Shown: positions 7,251 through 13,978 of the stretch, piece by piece
How positions within the stretch are numbered: position 1 is the first letter of the stretch
Layout of the letters: each line of letters opens with the position of its first letter
Position numbers and translations under genes: made by a program
DNA from: a virus
Direction: 5' to 3' (one strand)
DNA: 29,601 nt
IMG/VR virus record: IMGVR_UViG_3300000553_000228
Span: 1 to 29,601 of that record
The notes under the pieces: generated by a model
Told to the model about the DNA's origin: nothing
The model's database searches: none
The model's input: the letters and a program-made list of their open reading frames with translations, nothing else

Positions 7251-7534
7251 TCTCTTCCATATATATAAGTCTGACATGTCATAATAAAGTGATCACTTAT
7301 CCAACATACACAAGTGTAAAAACAGGCTGATAATAAGACAGGTGTAGGAGAATATATGCCAGAGGCTAGTGCCGCCCAAAAACCTATGTGAAAACCTAGA
7401 CAAAGTGTGCATGATAATAGTTCCTTAAAAAATTTATATTTAATTAGCGGCTTTCGTATGAAATTTAATATGCTTCCATATTTTATTATGAAGCACAATC
7501 CTATCATCGCGAAAACATGAAAAATATCAACCAA
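7247..7534 (-). CDS. Small membrane protein with CTLCLGF motif
   Basis: Up to 95 aa. The frame opens with TTG at 7534; the first ATG is at 7507. Three hydrophobic stretches (about residues 4-17, 39-58, 65-85) suggest two or three membrane helices. A Cys-x-x-Cys-Leu-Gly-Phe motif begins the second. I recall a similar CxxCxGF arrangement in uncharacterised phage membrane proteins. It overlaps the upstream 65-aa gene by 8 bases if TTG is used, which points to translational coupling. Role unknown. Confidence 0.6.
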   Translation of the reverse strand: MVDIFHVFAMIGLCFIIKYGSILNFIRKPLIKYKFFKELLSCTLCLGFHIGFWAALASGIYSPTPVLLSACFYTCVCWISDHFIMTCQTYIYGRD

Positions 7535-7724
7535 GAATAAGTTGTTCTCTATTTAAAGTTTTAACTCCATCAGATAATAGTTGAGCTTCTTCTTTTTTCA
7601 TAACCACTATTCTGCCATCATCATCAGTGATCTCCACTGTGCCATTACCCAGGTCTTTCATAACAGGGCAACCTTTTCCATTGCAACATAGCTTTACACT
7701 ATTTGAATTAATTCGTTTTACCAT
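7527..7724 (-). CDS. Small Cys-rich hypothetical protein, 65 aa
   Basis: Contains Cys13-Cys14 and Cys19 in KLCCNGKGCPV, then an acidic strand-turn segment (VEITDDDGRIVVMKKEEA). A small metal-binding or redox fold is possible but not shown. It is the first gene of a unit with the membrane protein at 7247-7534, with a TTAAATA box 8 bases before its ATG. Typical of short accessory phage proteins. Confidence 0.6.
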   Translation of the reverse strand: MVKRINSNSVKLCCNGKGCPVMKDLGNGTVEITDDDGRIVVMKKEEAQLLSDGVKTLNREQLILG

Positions 7725-7732
7725 AGCTCTCT

Positions 7733-7739
7733 TATTTAA
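7733..7739 (-). promoter_or_regulatory. Late-promoter-like box TTAAATA, 8 nt before ATG 7724
   Basis: Box and spacer depart slightly from the common arrangement. Confidence 0.5.
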
Positions 7740-7766
7740 CTAGAAAACGTAATAATTACAATCAAA

Positions 7767-8132
7767 TTAGTCAATTACTTCGAGTTTTATTCTAGTTATA
7801 CCTCTATTTACAAAATCTAACTTCTTAGCTACCCCGATAGTAACATCTAAAATTCTGCCTTTTATCCAGGGGCCAGAGTCAGTCACTTTACATATTTGAC
7901 TTTTACCATTGAGTAAATTGGTAACTTTTACCTTAGTTCCCATTGGCAAAGTTTTATGAGCCACTGTCATTCCATCATTTTTTAGAGGTATTCCACTGGC
8001 AGTTCTAGTGCCATGGTTACATTTTATAGAATACCAAGACGCCTTTCCTTCTTGGATTGGAAAGGAATCGTTGGCGATTACCCCTGAAATAAGAGCAATC
8101 CATATCATAATTATTAGGTAGATAATTCGCAT
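7767..8132 (-). CDS. Secreted RlpA-like double-psi beta-barrel protein
   Basis: 121 aa. An N-terminal signal peptide (residues 1-20, hydrophobic core IYLIIMIWIALISGVIA) is followed by the RlpA-type barrel. Visible features are ASWYS, RTASG, MTVAHKTLPMGTKVKVTNL, the DSGPW segment with the Asp conserved in this fold, and GRILDVTIGVAKKL. Bacterial RlpA family members are exported, and some cleave denuded peptidoglycan strands. In a phage it could help cell-wall opening or modification; that is inference. It lacks the SPOR domain of full-length bacterial RlpA. It has an exact TATAAATA box 5 bases before its ATG and is divergent from the lysis-type genes to its right. Confidence 0.85.
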   Translation of the reverse strand: MRIIYLIIMIWIALISGVIANDSFPIQEGKASWYSIKCNHGTRTASGIPLKNDGMTVAHKTLPMGTKVKVTNLLNGKSQICKVTDSGPWIKGRILDVTIGVAKKLDFVNRGITRIKLEVID

Positions 8133-8137
8133 TAGGC

Positions 8138-8145
8138 TATTTATA
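8138..8145 (-). promoter_or_regulatory. Exact T4 late-promoter consensus TATAAATA before the RlpA-like gene
   Basis: Spacer of 5 bases to ATG 8132; identical to the T4 consensus. Confidence 0.8.
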
Positions 8146-8219
8146 TCATAGAGATGGATTTTGTCAAGAATTTACATTTCCTAGGTATTTGTCGCACTAT
8201 TTTAACTAACGACTATTAG

Positions 8220-8226
8220 TTAAATA
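8220..8226 (+). promoter_or_regulatory. Late-promoter box TTAAATA, 5 nt before ATG 8232
   Basis: Divergent partner of the 8138-8145 box; it starts the lysis-type plus-strand region. Confidence 0.7.
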
Positions 8227-8231
8227 ATAGT

Positions 8232-8633
8232 ATGACCACTCATAATACCACATTACAAAAAAACACTATTCTTCAAACAGATTTAGAAGATAAAAATGTG
8301 GAAAGTTCTTGGGTGGTTAGAATTGGAGGACTTGTTATGTCTGTTGTAATCATGTTATCTTCTTGGTTTCTAAAGGAAGCATGGGAAAAAATTAACACCA
8401 TTGAAAATAAAGTACAGGCATTGGAAGTATCTAATGCCGCCACTAGTTCAAATAGGTTTACCAGTACTGATTGGAACAATAATAAATCTTTAATCGATGC
8501 AGATAGATTGGCATTAGATCGAAGAGTTATGAGACTTGAGGAAAATTCTACCTCTATTAAAGAATCATTACAGCGAATAGAAAATAGTTTAAATGACCAC
8601 TTAAAAGAGATTAAAGATGGTAAAGGTAAATAA
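8232..8633 (+). CDS. Single-pass membrane coiled-coil protein, lysis region
   Basis: 133 aa. A polar N-terminus is followed by one membrane helix at about residues 28-47 (VVRIGGLVMSVVIMLSSWFL) and then a long heptad-rich helix (about 50-130). This layout suits a small holin-associated or envelope-spanning phage protein, but no family is recognised. It is directly followed by the u-spanin candidate 7 bases later, which suggests a lysis role. A tail-associated or exclusion function cannot be ruled out. Confidence 0.65.
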   Translation: MTTHNTTLQKNTILQTDLEDKNVESSWVVRIGGLVMSVVIMLSSWFLKEAWEKINTIENKVQALEVSNAATSSNRFTSTDWNNNKSLIDADRLALDRRVMRLEENSTSIKESLQRIENSLNDHLKEIKDGKGK

Positions 8634-8640
8634 CCTTGAT

Positions 8641-9333
8641 ATGAAAATTAAATCTGTTCTGATACTGGCCGCAGTGGTATTACTGGGGTGTGTTCATACT
8701 CCTACCCCCCCAGTGGCCATTCCAACTCCCCCTGCAAAGGTTGAGAGTGTGTTGCCCTCTATTACAAAGATTTCAAAAGAAGTACAGGATGGCGTTAATA
8801 CCAATGAAAAAGTTAGTGGTAAATTACAAGAACAAACTACTACCTTAAAAGATCAGGATTCGGATATTGATCAATCCTTGGAAATAGCCAAGGCAATTGA
8901 TTTAAAAATTGCATTGAAACAATTGGTTCTCGGGGAAGATGCAGATAATTTGGTAAAAGAATTACAAAAAGTTAAAACTAGAAATCTATTTTTAGAAAAT
9001 GAAAATTCTGATCTGGTTAAGATGAAAGATGAACAAGATAAAAATCTTAAGATTATGGGGGATTCTTTAGCGGATGCACAGGAAAAGGTTATTAATAAAG
9101 AGAATGAGGCCGATCAATTGAGAACTCAAGATGATTTTCTTTCTAAAAATCTGAACACTAAAAATAAGGAAGTTCAAGAAATGGATAAATCATTAACAAA
9201 GGAAAAGGAAATTGCCGCCACTGCTTTAGTTTATAAACATGCTATCTGGTGGGCAGTTGGTATATTTTTATTATGGACAGTAGTAAAGAATGTTTTAATG
9301 ATTTACTTTCCGGCCACAAAATTCAGAATTTAA
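8641..9333 (+). CDS. Lipoprotein with C-terminal membrane helix, candidate unimolecular spanin
   Basis: 230 aa from ATG 8641; an in-frame ATG at 8617 overlaps the upstream gene and would spoil the signal peptide. Residues 1-17 form a lipoprotein signal with lipobox LLGC (Cys17). A Pro/Thr-rich linker follows, then a long coiled coil (about 45-195), and one membrane helix close to the C-terminus (about 200-222, AIWWAVGIFLLWTVVKNVLMIYF). An outer-membrane lipid anchor and an inner-membrane helix in one chain is the defining plan of unimolecular spanins (phage T1 gp11), which fuse the two membranes in the last step of lysis. It is longer than T1 gp11 (131 aa). The function is inferred from topology, not sequence similarity. 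Confidence 0.65.
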   Translation: MKIKSVLILAAVVLLGCVHTPTPPVAIPTPPAKVESVLPSITKISKEVQDGVNTNEKVSGKLQEQTTTLKDQDSDIDQSLEIAKAIDLKIALKQLVLGEDADNLVKELQKVKTRNLFLENENSDLVKMKDEQDKNLKIMGDSLADAQEKVINKENEADQLRTQDDFLSKNLNTKNKEVQEMDKSLTKEKEIAATALVYKHAIWWAVGIFLLWTVVKNVLMIYFPATKFRI

Positions 9334-9335
9334 GA

Positions 9336-9342
9336 CTAAATA
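9336..9342 (+). promoter_or_regulatory. Late-promoter box CTAAATA, 7 nt before ATG 9350
   Basis: The box and spacer CTAAATACGAATAT recur identically at 10122-10135. Confidence 0.7.
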
Positions 9343-9349
9343 CGAATAT

Positions 9350-10111
9350 ATGAGCAAACAAACCAAAGGTAGAATATATGGATGGTCCCCGCAATTATCG
9401 GACCAACGAGATTTTTTATATGAGCCTAAGACAGAAACTTTACAAACTCTTCCGACATTGGTTGATCTTCGCCCAAAATGTCCCCCGGTTTATGACCAGG
9501 GACAGCTAGGTAGTTGCACCGGAAATGGAATAGCATTTATTCATGAATTTGATCAGTTGAAACAAAATGAAGTTTCATTTCTTCCATCCAGGCTTGCAAT
9601 TTATTATGATGAGAGAAAGCTAGAAGGAACAATTAAAAGTGACGCGGGAGCAAATATTAGAGATGGTATAAAAGTAATCGCCTCTACGGGAACTGCAAGT
9701 GAGATTTTGTGGCCTTATGATATTACCAAGTTTACAAAAGCCCCGCCTACAAAATATTATACTGCTGCCAAGTTACATACAAGTATTACCTATAAATCAG
9801 TATTGAATGATCTTCCTACTATTAAGGCATCTCTGGCCGAATTGTTTCCTATTGTTTTTGGGTTCACAGTATATGCCAGCTTTGAATCAGATGCGGTGGC
9901 AACTACGGGAATTATGCCCATGCCCAAGAAAGGGGAGCAAGTTCTAGGTGGACATTGTGTGGCTATGGTGGGATATGATGATTCTAAACAAGTTATTATT
10001 TGTAGAAATTCTTGGGGGGCTGACTGGGGAATGGCTGGGTACTTTACAATGCCCTATGCATTTTTAGCTAAAAATTGTAGTGATTTGTGGCAGGTTTCAC
10101 AAGTTAAATAA
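9350..10111 (+). CDS. Papain-like (C1A) cysteine protease
   Basis: 253 aa, close in length to a mature papain domain plus a short N-terminal extension. The oxyanion Gln50 and nucleophile Cys56 lie in YDQGQLGSCTGNG, the catalytic His202 in GGHCVAMVGYD, and the Asn220 in CRNSWGADWG; all four papain catalytic positions are present. The first 45 residues (GWSPQLSDQRDF, LPTLVDLRP) look like the short leader common in bacterial and viral C1 peptidases. No signal peptide is visible, so it would act in the cytoplasm or in the virion unless released by lysis. It lies inside the lysis-type region with its own late promoter. The substrate is unknown. Confidence 0.9.
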   Translation: MSKQTKGRIYGWSPQLSDQRDFLYEPKTETLQTLPTLVDLRPKCPPVYDQGQLGSCTGNGIAFIHEFDQLKQNEVSFLPSRLAIYYDERKLEGTIKSDAGANIRDGIKVIASTGTASEILWPYDITKFTKAPPTKYYTAAKLHTSITYKSVLNDLPTIKASLAELFPIVFGFTVYASFESDAVATTGIMPMPKKGEQVLGGHCVAMVGYDDSKQVIICRNSWGADWGMAGYFTMPYAFLAKNCSDLWQVSQVK

Positions 10112-10121
10112 AATTATAATA

Positions 10122-10128
10122 CTAAATA
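10122..10128 (+). promoter_or_regulatory. Late-promoter box CTAAATA, 7 nt before ATG 10136
   Basis: Same box plus spacer as in front of the papain-like gene, consistent with promoter copying or insertion of the endonuclease next to it. Confidence 0.7.
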
Positions 10129-10135
10129 CGAATAT

Positions 10136-10897
10136 ATGAAACTTACGGATAAGTTCGAAAAATGTGCCGGGGTTTATATACTAAAAAATATATGTAATGG
10201 AAAATATTATGTCGGAGAGACTGTCAATATTAAACATAGGATGTATTATCATTCCATAGGAACAAAACAAGTAATCCACAAAGCCATTATAAAATATGGT
10301 ATCGATAATTTTGAAGTTTATGTAGAATACCTTCCAAATTTTAGTAAGGACGACTTAATAGAGTTGGAAGAACAACTTATAAAAAGATTTAATAGTATTG
10401 GGTCTAATGGGTATAATCTATGCCCTAAAGGGGTAAATCATACCGGATTTATCTGCACCGAGGAAACTAAGAAAAAATTAGCATTGGCAAGTTCTCGTAG
10501 AGTTTGGTCAGAAGAGTCAAAATTGAAGATATCTAAATCCAAATTGGGGATTCCTCGATCAGAAGAAACTAAAAGAAAAGTATCAGAATCTAACAAGGGA
10601 AAAGTCTTGTCGGAAGAACATAAACGTAACATATCAAACACTACTAAAGGGAGAATAGGAAAACCGCATACAGAAAAAACAAAAACAAAAATCGGAAACA
10701 TGAATAGGGGAAGAATTCATACCGAAGAACACAAAAAGAAAATTTCGGAGGGAGGGAGAGGACTAAAACGATCCGAGGAAACCAGAAAAAGAATGTCGGC
10801 AGCATCTACTGGCCGAATAATGTCTAAAGAATCTATTCAAAAAGGAATAGAAACCAGAAGAAAAAATAGAGAAAATAAACTAACTCCATTAGACTAA
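10136..10897 (+). CDS. GIY-YIG homing endonuclease with NUMOD3 repeats
   Basis: 253 aa. The catalytic module has Gly-Val-Tyr (12-14), Tyr-Val-Gly (25-27), Arg35 and a Glu-rich helix ending in NGYNLCP (about 93-99). After residue 105 come about seven copies of a SEETKRKISE-like motif, the NUMOD3 DNA-binding unit of SegA-type T4 endonucleases. It is free-standing between the papain-like protease and the holin candidate. It is related to the second GIY-YIG gene at 26605-27312 but clearly diverged from it. It probably spreads by cutting a related phage lacking it near this locus. Confidence 0.9.
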   Translation: MKLTDKFEKCAGVYILKNICNGKYYVGETVNIKHRMYYHSIGTKQVIHKAIIKYGIDNFEVYVEYLPNFSKDDLIELEEQLIKRFNSIGSNGYNLCPKGVNHTGFICTEETKKKLALASSRRVWSEESKLKISKSKLGIPRSEETKRKVSESNKGKVLSEEHKRNISNTTKGRIGKPHTEKTKTKIGNMNRGRIHTEEHKKKISEGGRGLKRSEETRKRMSAASTGRIMSKESIQKGIETRRKNRENKLTPLD

Positions 10898-10900
10898 ATA
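10894..10900 (+). promoter_or_regulatory. Late-promoter box CTAAATA, 7 nt before ATG 10908
   Basis: It overlaps the stop codon region of the GIY-YIG gene and would drive the holin-endolysin pair. Confidence 0.7.
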
Positions 10901-10907
10901 GTGGTAT

Positions 10908-11279
10908 ATGAAAACATTAAAAACTCTATGGGCCTCTATTTCAATTAATGGGAGAGATATTTTATCAACCCTTTTCTGGATTACTGCTATTTTATCTATA
11001 ACTCAAATAATTACAAGCGTCGGAAATAGTTTAAATTTTGATCTTCATGATTTGAAAAACTTCGTTTTTGCTATTGGAAAATTTGCAGCGGTTGCATTAT
11101 TGGGTTGTGGTTACATAACACATTTAACATTTTCGCAGAGTTTAGGAGAATTTGACCGAACAGAATTTATGAGTACTTGGTCTAATGCACTCACACCGAA
11201 AGAACGACTGGACTATTTTATGAAAATAATTTTTATTGGGCTGGTAGCTGCTGCCATAGTATTTTCAATTGGAGTATAA
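10908..11279 (+). CDS. Three-helix membrane protein, candidate holin
   Basis: 123 aa with three hydrophobic segments at about residues 18-39, 52-75 and 107-123, separated by short polar loops, and a Lys-containing N-terminus. Length and topology fit class I holins, which make the inner-membrane hole that starts lysis. Its stop codon shares one base with the start of the endolysin gene, a coupling typical of holin-endolysin pairs. No sequence family is recognised, so the call rests on topology and position. Confidence 0.6.
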   Translation: MKTLKTLWASISINGRDILSTLFWITAILSITQIITSVGNSLNFDLHDLKNFVFAIGKFAAVALLGCGYITHLTFSQSLGEFDRTEFMSTWSNALTPKERLDYFMKIIFIGLVAAAIVFSIGV

Positions 11280-11896
11280 TGAAAATCTTTTTTCTAGGAT
11301 TAATATTATCCATGGCGGGTTTAAGTTCAATCCCTAAATCCTCTGTATCTACTTCTCCAAAATCTTTACAAGAACAAAGATGGAACGAAGCAACTACCAG
11401 AGTTGAAAAGCAAAGCGAAGTCAGATGGATTTGTAAAAAGATTGAGAGAAATAAAGATCGCTATCAAGGACTGGAAAAATCCACCGGAGTAAAATGGGAA
11501 ATCATAGCATGTTTACATAACATGGAATGCGGCCTCCGTTTTGATGAGCATCTTCATAATGGAGATTCTCTGACCAAAAGAACTTGGGAAGAACCCAAGG
11601 GAAGACCTAAGACAGGCAATCCCCCATTTACCTTCGAGTATAGTGCCATTGACGCTCTCCAATATGATCATATGGATAAAGTAAACTGGAAAGATTTAAA
11701 TGCTTCTCTGAATGCGATGGAAGGTTACAATGGATGGGGATCTAGAGCACACGGCATCCCTTCACCGTATTTGTATGCGGGTACGAATATAGAAAAACCT
11801 GGAAAATACATAAGAGATCACGTTTGGTCTTCTACTGCTGTCTCTTCTCAAATAGGAATAGTACCTTTGTTAAAAGAACTTAAAGTTACTTGGTAA
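11279..11896 (+). CDS. Secreted lysozyme-like endolysin
   Basis: 205 aa. A signal or signal-anchor peptide occupies residues 1-18 (KIFFLGLILSMAGLSS). The catalytic domain has the pattern of the phage lysozyme-like family: WEIIACLHNMECGLRF, where Glu83 sits at the usual catalytic place, then HLHNGDSL and GRPKTGNPPFTFEYSAIDAL. It would cut peptidoglycan in the periplasm. Export by signal peptide means the holin mainly triggers rather than releases it. The gene overlaps the holin candidate by one base and is followed by a gap without a clear terminator. Confidence 0.8.
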   Translation: MKIFFLGLILSMAGLSSIPKSSVSTSPKSLQEQRWNEATTRVEKQSEVRWICKKIERNKDRYQGLEKSTGVKWEIIACLHNMECGLRFDEHLHNGDSLTKRTWEEPKGRPKTGNPPFTFEYSAIDALQYDHMDKVNWKDLNASLNAMEGYNGWGSRAHGIPSPYLYAGTNIEKPGKYIRDHVWSSTAVSSQIGIVPLLKELKVTW

Positions 11897-11975
11897 TTAC
11901 TATCATTTTTTAAACTATAGAATCTATATTCTTTTGGATTTTCATTGCATATAGAGTATTATATTCTGGTTTTAA

Positions 11976-12200
11976 TTAAGGAATTCCTGATCGAAGACTT
12001 CCTATTTTTGTAGAATGATAGGAATTTGAAACCGCAAATTCTCCTTTCTTATCTGCATACATTGGCACATTACCAATGCTTATCATATACTTTAGGATAT
12101 GAATATCTATTCGTCCTTTAAGGCAAATATGGATTCCGAATGAAATGTCTGGATATCCAAAATCAGTAATATGAAAATATTTAATTCTACTAAATTTCAT
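11976..12200 (-). CDS. Hypothetical protein, 74 aa
   Basis: No recognised family. A frame with phage-like codon use encoding a strand-rich small protein (HITDFGYPDISFGIHICL, then GNVPMYADKKGEFAVSN). It starts 10 bases after the 3' end of the tRNA-like sequence at 12210. There is no late-promoter box or clear ribosome binding site, so expression would depend on read-through from the tRNA region. It could be a remnant. The 79 bases between the endolysin and this frame show nothing recognisable. Confidence 0.45.
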   Translation of the reverse strand: MKFSRIKYFHITDFGYPDISFGIHICLKGRIDIHILKYMISIGNVPMYADKKGEFAVSNSYHSTKIGSLRSGIP

Positions 12201-12209
12201 ACTTTAAAA

Positions 12210-12283
12210 TGGTCGGGAATGATGGGATCGAACACAGATATTCCGGTTTGGAAACCGGCTCATAACCATTCTGACAAGACTAG
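12210..12283 (-). pseudogene. Chimeric or degraded tRNA (Trp-like arms, foreign 3' end)
   Basis: Reading the minus strand, a D-arm-like segment (TCA-GAATGGTTA-TGA) leads into an anticodon arm CCGGT-TTCCAA-ACCGG. This resembles tRNA-Trp(CCA) but with a 6-base loop. Then come a T loop TTCGATC, ATTCCCG, A and an encoded CCA. The T stem does not pair (CTGTG with CCATC), and the 5' acceptor strand, which overlaps the HNH stop codon, does not match ATTCCCG. The matching CGGGAAT lies 660 bases upstream at 12880-12886. This cannot fold as a normal tRNA; it looks like a recombinant or broken one. Confidence 0.55.
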
Positions 12284-12819
12284 TTGTTATTTAAGTCTAT
12301 CCATTTATTTCTATAATCTTCAACTTTATCTATTATAAGATTTTTATATTTGCTATGCATGTAATGATGATGAGTTGGGCACATAGGTATTAAATTTTCT
12401 TCTGAATTATCATCATGATTTTCATTATAATGATGTACTGCTACCATATTAACTTCCCCACAAATTATACACTTTCGTTCATGACGATTAAAACATATAA
12501 TTTTGTACGACTTTCCTGTCCATGATCCATGATTTACACCCGTTCTAAAATATGTATTGGAACATGATGAAGAACAAGTGATCGTTTCTTTGGGGTGTCC
12601 TAATTTAGTTTTGAATTGATTACCACAAATTGGACATATTTTCGATATATTTGGATACTTTCGTTTAGAATAACCGATATCAAAAATAGTATCATCTAGA
12701 TTTAATTTCAACATCATATTAGAAACTTTCCTAATTCCAGTTCCATTGATTGGTAAATTCATAGCTCTACATACGTCACTTTTACTATTGGAATTATTAA
12801 ATGCTTCAATCCAGTCCAT
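12280..12819 (-). CDS. HNH homing endonuclease, 179 aa
   Basis: A free-standing endonuclease gene. The N-terminal part (about residues 1-55) looks like a helix-turn-helix DNA reader, followed by zinc knuckles CPICG (62-66) and TCSSSCS (81-87). The HNH core follows: Cys117 and Cys120, His129-His130 in VAVHHYNENHDD, Asn142 in EENLIPMC, Cys147, and His150, His151 and His155 in THHHYMHS. The start is fixed by CTAAATA 5 bases upstream. It sits exactly between pieces of tRNA sequence: 12850-12886 before it, 12210-12283 after it and overlapping its stop codon. This suggests insertion into, or rearrangement of, a tRNA cluster. Confidence 0.88.
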   Translation of the reverse strand: MDWIEAFNNSNSKSDVCRAMNLPINGTGIRKVSNMMLKLNLDDTIFDIGYSKRKYPNISKICPICGNQFKTKLGHPKETITCSSSCSNTYFRTGVNHGSWTGKSYKIICFNRHERKCIICGEVNMVAVHHYNENHDDNSEENLIPMCPTHHHYMHSKYKNLIIDKVEDYRNKWIDLNNN

Positions 12820-12824
12820 ATTAT

Positions 12825-12831
12825 TATTTAG
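12825..12831 (-). promoter_or_regulatory. Late-promoter box CTAAATA before the second HNH gene
   Basis: Spacer of 5 bases; box and spacer CTAAATAATAAT are the same as before the first HNH gene at 1141. Confidence 0.75.
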
Positions 12832-12849
12832 TCAAACTACCGAGATTTG

Positions 12850-12886
12850 ATCCAAACTTCCCATTCTACCATTATAATAATTCCCG
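12850..12886 (-). pseudogene. 5' half of a tRNA (possible Pro UGG), 3' half missing here
   Basis: It begins 5 bases after the tRNA-Asn 3' end. On the minus strand it reads CGGGAAT (acceptor 5' strand), a D-arm-like ATTATAATGGTAGAAT, then GGAAG and TTTGGAT, which would be an anticodon loop with UGG. The expected CTTCC does not follow. The acceptor strand is fully complementary to ATTCCCG at 12214-12220, beyond the HNH gene. Tentative. Confidence 0.4.
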
Positions 12887-12891
12887 AAAAA

Positions 12892-12966
12892 TGGATCACA
12901 GATCAAGACTCGAACTTGAAACCCCTTGATTAACAATCAAACGCACTGCCATTGTGCTACCTGTGT
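12892..12966 (-). tRNA. tRNA-Asn (GTT), 75 nt with encoded CCA
   Basis: Complete cloverleaf on the minus strand. The acceptor is ACACAGG with TCTGTGA (six of seven pairs, one G-U, first pair A-A). The D stem GCAC/GTGC has a short 7-base loop. The anticodon arm is TTTGA-TTGTTAA-TCAAG with anticodon GTT. The variable loop is GGGTT and the T arm TCAAG-TTCGAGT-CTTGA pairs fully. The discriminator is T and CCA is encoded. The mispaired first position and the U discriminator are unusual for Asn (normally G). It decodes AAC/AAU, common in this AT-rich genome. Confidence 0.88.
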
Positions 12967-12978
12967 GTTGTGATCTAC

Positions 12979-13197
12979 TTAAACCACTGGAGCAGTTACC
13001 GATGCAACGGCTACTCCTACAGGAGCTTCAGTTACTTCCAACTTAGTTGGATCGGTTACAACTTCAACAGGGACATCTGCCTTAACATGAACATGAAAAG
13101 TGCCATCAAACCAATGGGTAACACCCACTACTAGTTTCTTAACCCCTGTTTCAACATCCACTACCCATTTACCCAATTCTACTTCTAGTTTATTCAT
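12979..13197 (-). CDS. Small Val-rich hypothetical protein, 72 aa
   Basis: ATG 13197 is preferred to the in-frame ATG at 13233 because it gives a compact beta-rich protein (KLEVELGKWVVDVETGVKKL). It alternates Val with charged residues and ends in an Ala/Val/Pro tail (VTEAPVGVAVASVTAPVV). That tail has higher GC than its neighbours. No family recognised. It lies 12 bases upstream of the tRNA-Asn on the same strand. Neither start has a promoter box. Confidence 0.5.
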   Translation of the reverse strand: MNKLEVELGKWVVDVETGVKKLVVGVTHWFDGTFHVHVKADVPVEVVTDPTKLEVTEAPVGVAVASVTAPVV

Positions 13198-13266
13198 AAT
13201 ATTATTTTCTTTTGATTGTTTATCATTTCTCATATCTACCGAGATAAAAGACTTTGATATCTTTAT

Positions 13267-13503
13267 TTATACATATTTCAAAAAAACTTTATCTCCTTCA
13301 ACTCTGGCTATAAATGGAAAATTAATTCCTCTGATGCCTTCCTCTACTTTAGCTTCCTGGTCCCCAATTCTAAGTTTATATCCCGATTGAAATGCTTTAT
13401 GGGTTCCTTCTGGAAGAGAACCTTCGACAATATGAATTTCCCATTCTCCTTCATATTTTTCATTTAAAAGATTGACAATATTTTCTATATCTATTTTCTT
13501 CAT
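13267..13503 (-). CDS. Hypothetical protein, 78 aa
   Basis: The start ATG 13503 is set by a perfect TATAAATA box 5 bases upstream; the frame is open to 13533, inside the dUTPase gene. It is a compact alpha-beta protein: a first helix (MKKIDIENIVNLLNEKY), a WEIHIVEG strand, then GYKLRIGDQEAKVEEG and a final FIARVEGDKVFLKYV strand pair. No family recognised. It lies just downstream of dut but has its own promoter inside the dut-proximal sequence. Confidence 0.65.
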   Translation of the reverse strand: MKKIDIENIVNLLNEKYEGEWEIHIVEGSLPEGTHKAFQSGYKLRIGDQEAKVEEGIRGINFPFIARVEGDKVFLKYV

Positions 13504-13507
13504 GATA

Positions 13508-13978
13508 TTATTTATAAAAATAATATTTATCATTCCTGTAACTTGGGCTATAGAATCTTAAATCAGTATGTCCAAATCCCCCTTCTCCTCTATCACTGTC
13601 GGATAATTCTTTAGCTTCTACAAATTCTACATCTTCTCTAGTTCTCAATTGAATCTGTACAATTCTATCACCAATTTCATAAGGAGGAAGATCTTTAAGT
13701 ACATGATAGAAAAATGCTTTTCCCTCTCCTCTGTAACCTTCATCAATAGTTCCAATACAATTACTAAGAATCAAGCCAGTCTTATAAATGGATGATCTTG
13801 CTCTAGCATCCATTTGAGTATTTGGAGGAAGTTCCATTGAAAATCCCCAACCATATTCAAATACTCCATTACCATGATCCTTTTTTGATACTGCCACTAC
13901 ATCGTAACATGCATCTGTATCAATAGATCTTTTTGGTAATTTTGCCTTTTCGTCTAATAATTTAATGTTTACTATCAT
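13508..13978 (-). CDS. dut: dUTP pyrophosphatase (trimeric dUTPase)
   Basis: Hydrolyses dUTP to dUMP and pyrophosphate, keeping uracil out of phage DNA and feeding dTMP synthesis. All five motifs of the trimeric family can be seen in the 156 aa: DACYDVVAV (1), ARSSIYKTGL (2), NCIGTIDEGYRGE with the catalytic Asp (3), GDRIVQIQL (4) and the Gly-rich RGEGGFGHTD (5), followed by a short Tyr-rich tail. It overlaps the upstream 84-aa gene by 17 bases, implying coupled translation. Together with NrdJ it forms the nucleotide-supply set of the window. Confidence 0.95.
   Translation of the reverse strand: MIVNIKLLDEKAKLPKRSIDTDACYDVVAVSKKDHGNGVFEYGWGFSMELPPNTQMDARARSSIYKTGLILSNCIGTIDEGYRGEGKAFFYHVLKDLPPYEIGDRIVQIQLRTREDVEFVEAKELSDSDRGEGGFGHTDLRFYSPSYRNDKYYFYK
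13509..13516 (-). promoter_or_regulatory. Exact TATAAATA late-promoter consensus before ATG 13503
   Basis: It lies within the last codons of dut and has the 5-base spacer. Confidence 0.75.

Noticed and set aside
10122-10897. Group I intron carrying the GIY-YIG gene
   Set aside because: Flanking genes are separate complete genes, the spacing is short, and there is no split exon; a free-standing endonuclease explains it.
12210-12886. Group I intron in a tRNA gene with the HNH frame inside
   Set aside because: Only about 60-70 bases remain outside the HNH gene and tRNA pieces, too few for a group I core, and no conserved core sequences were seen.
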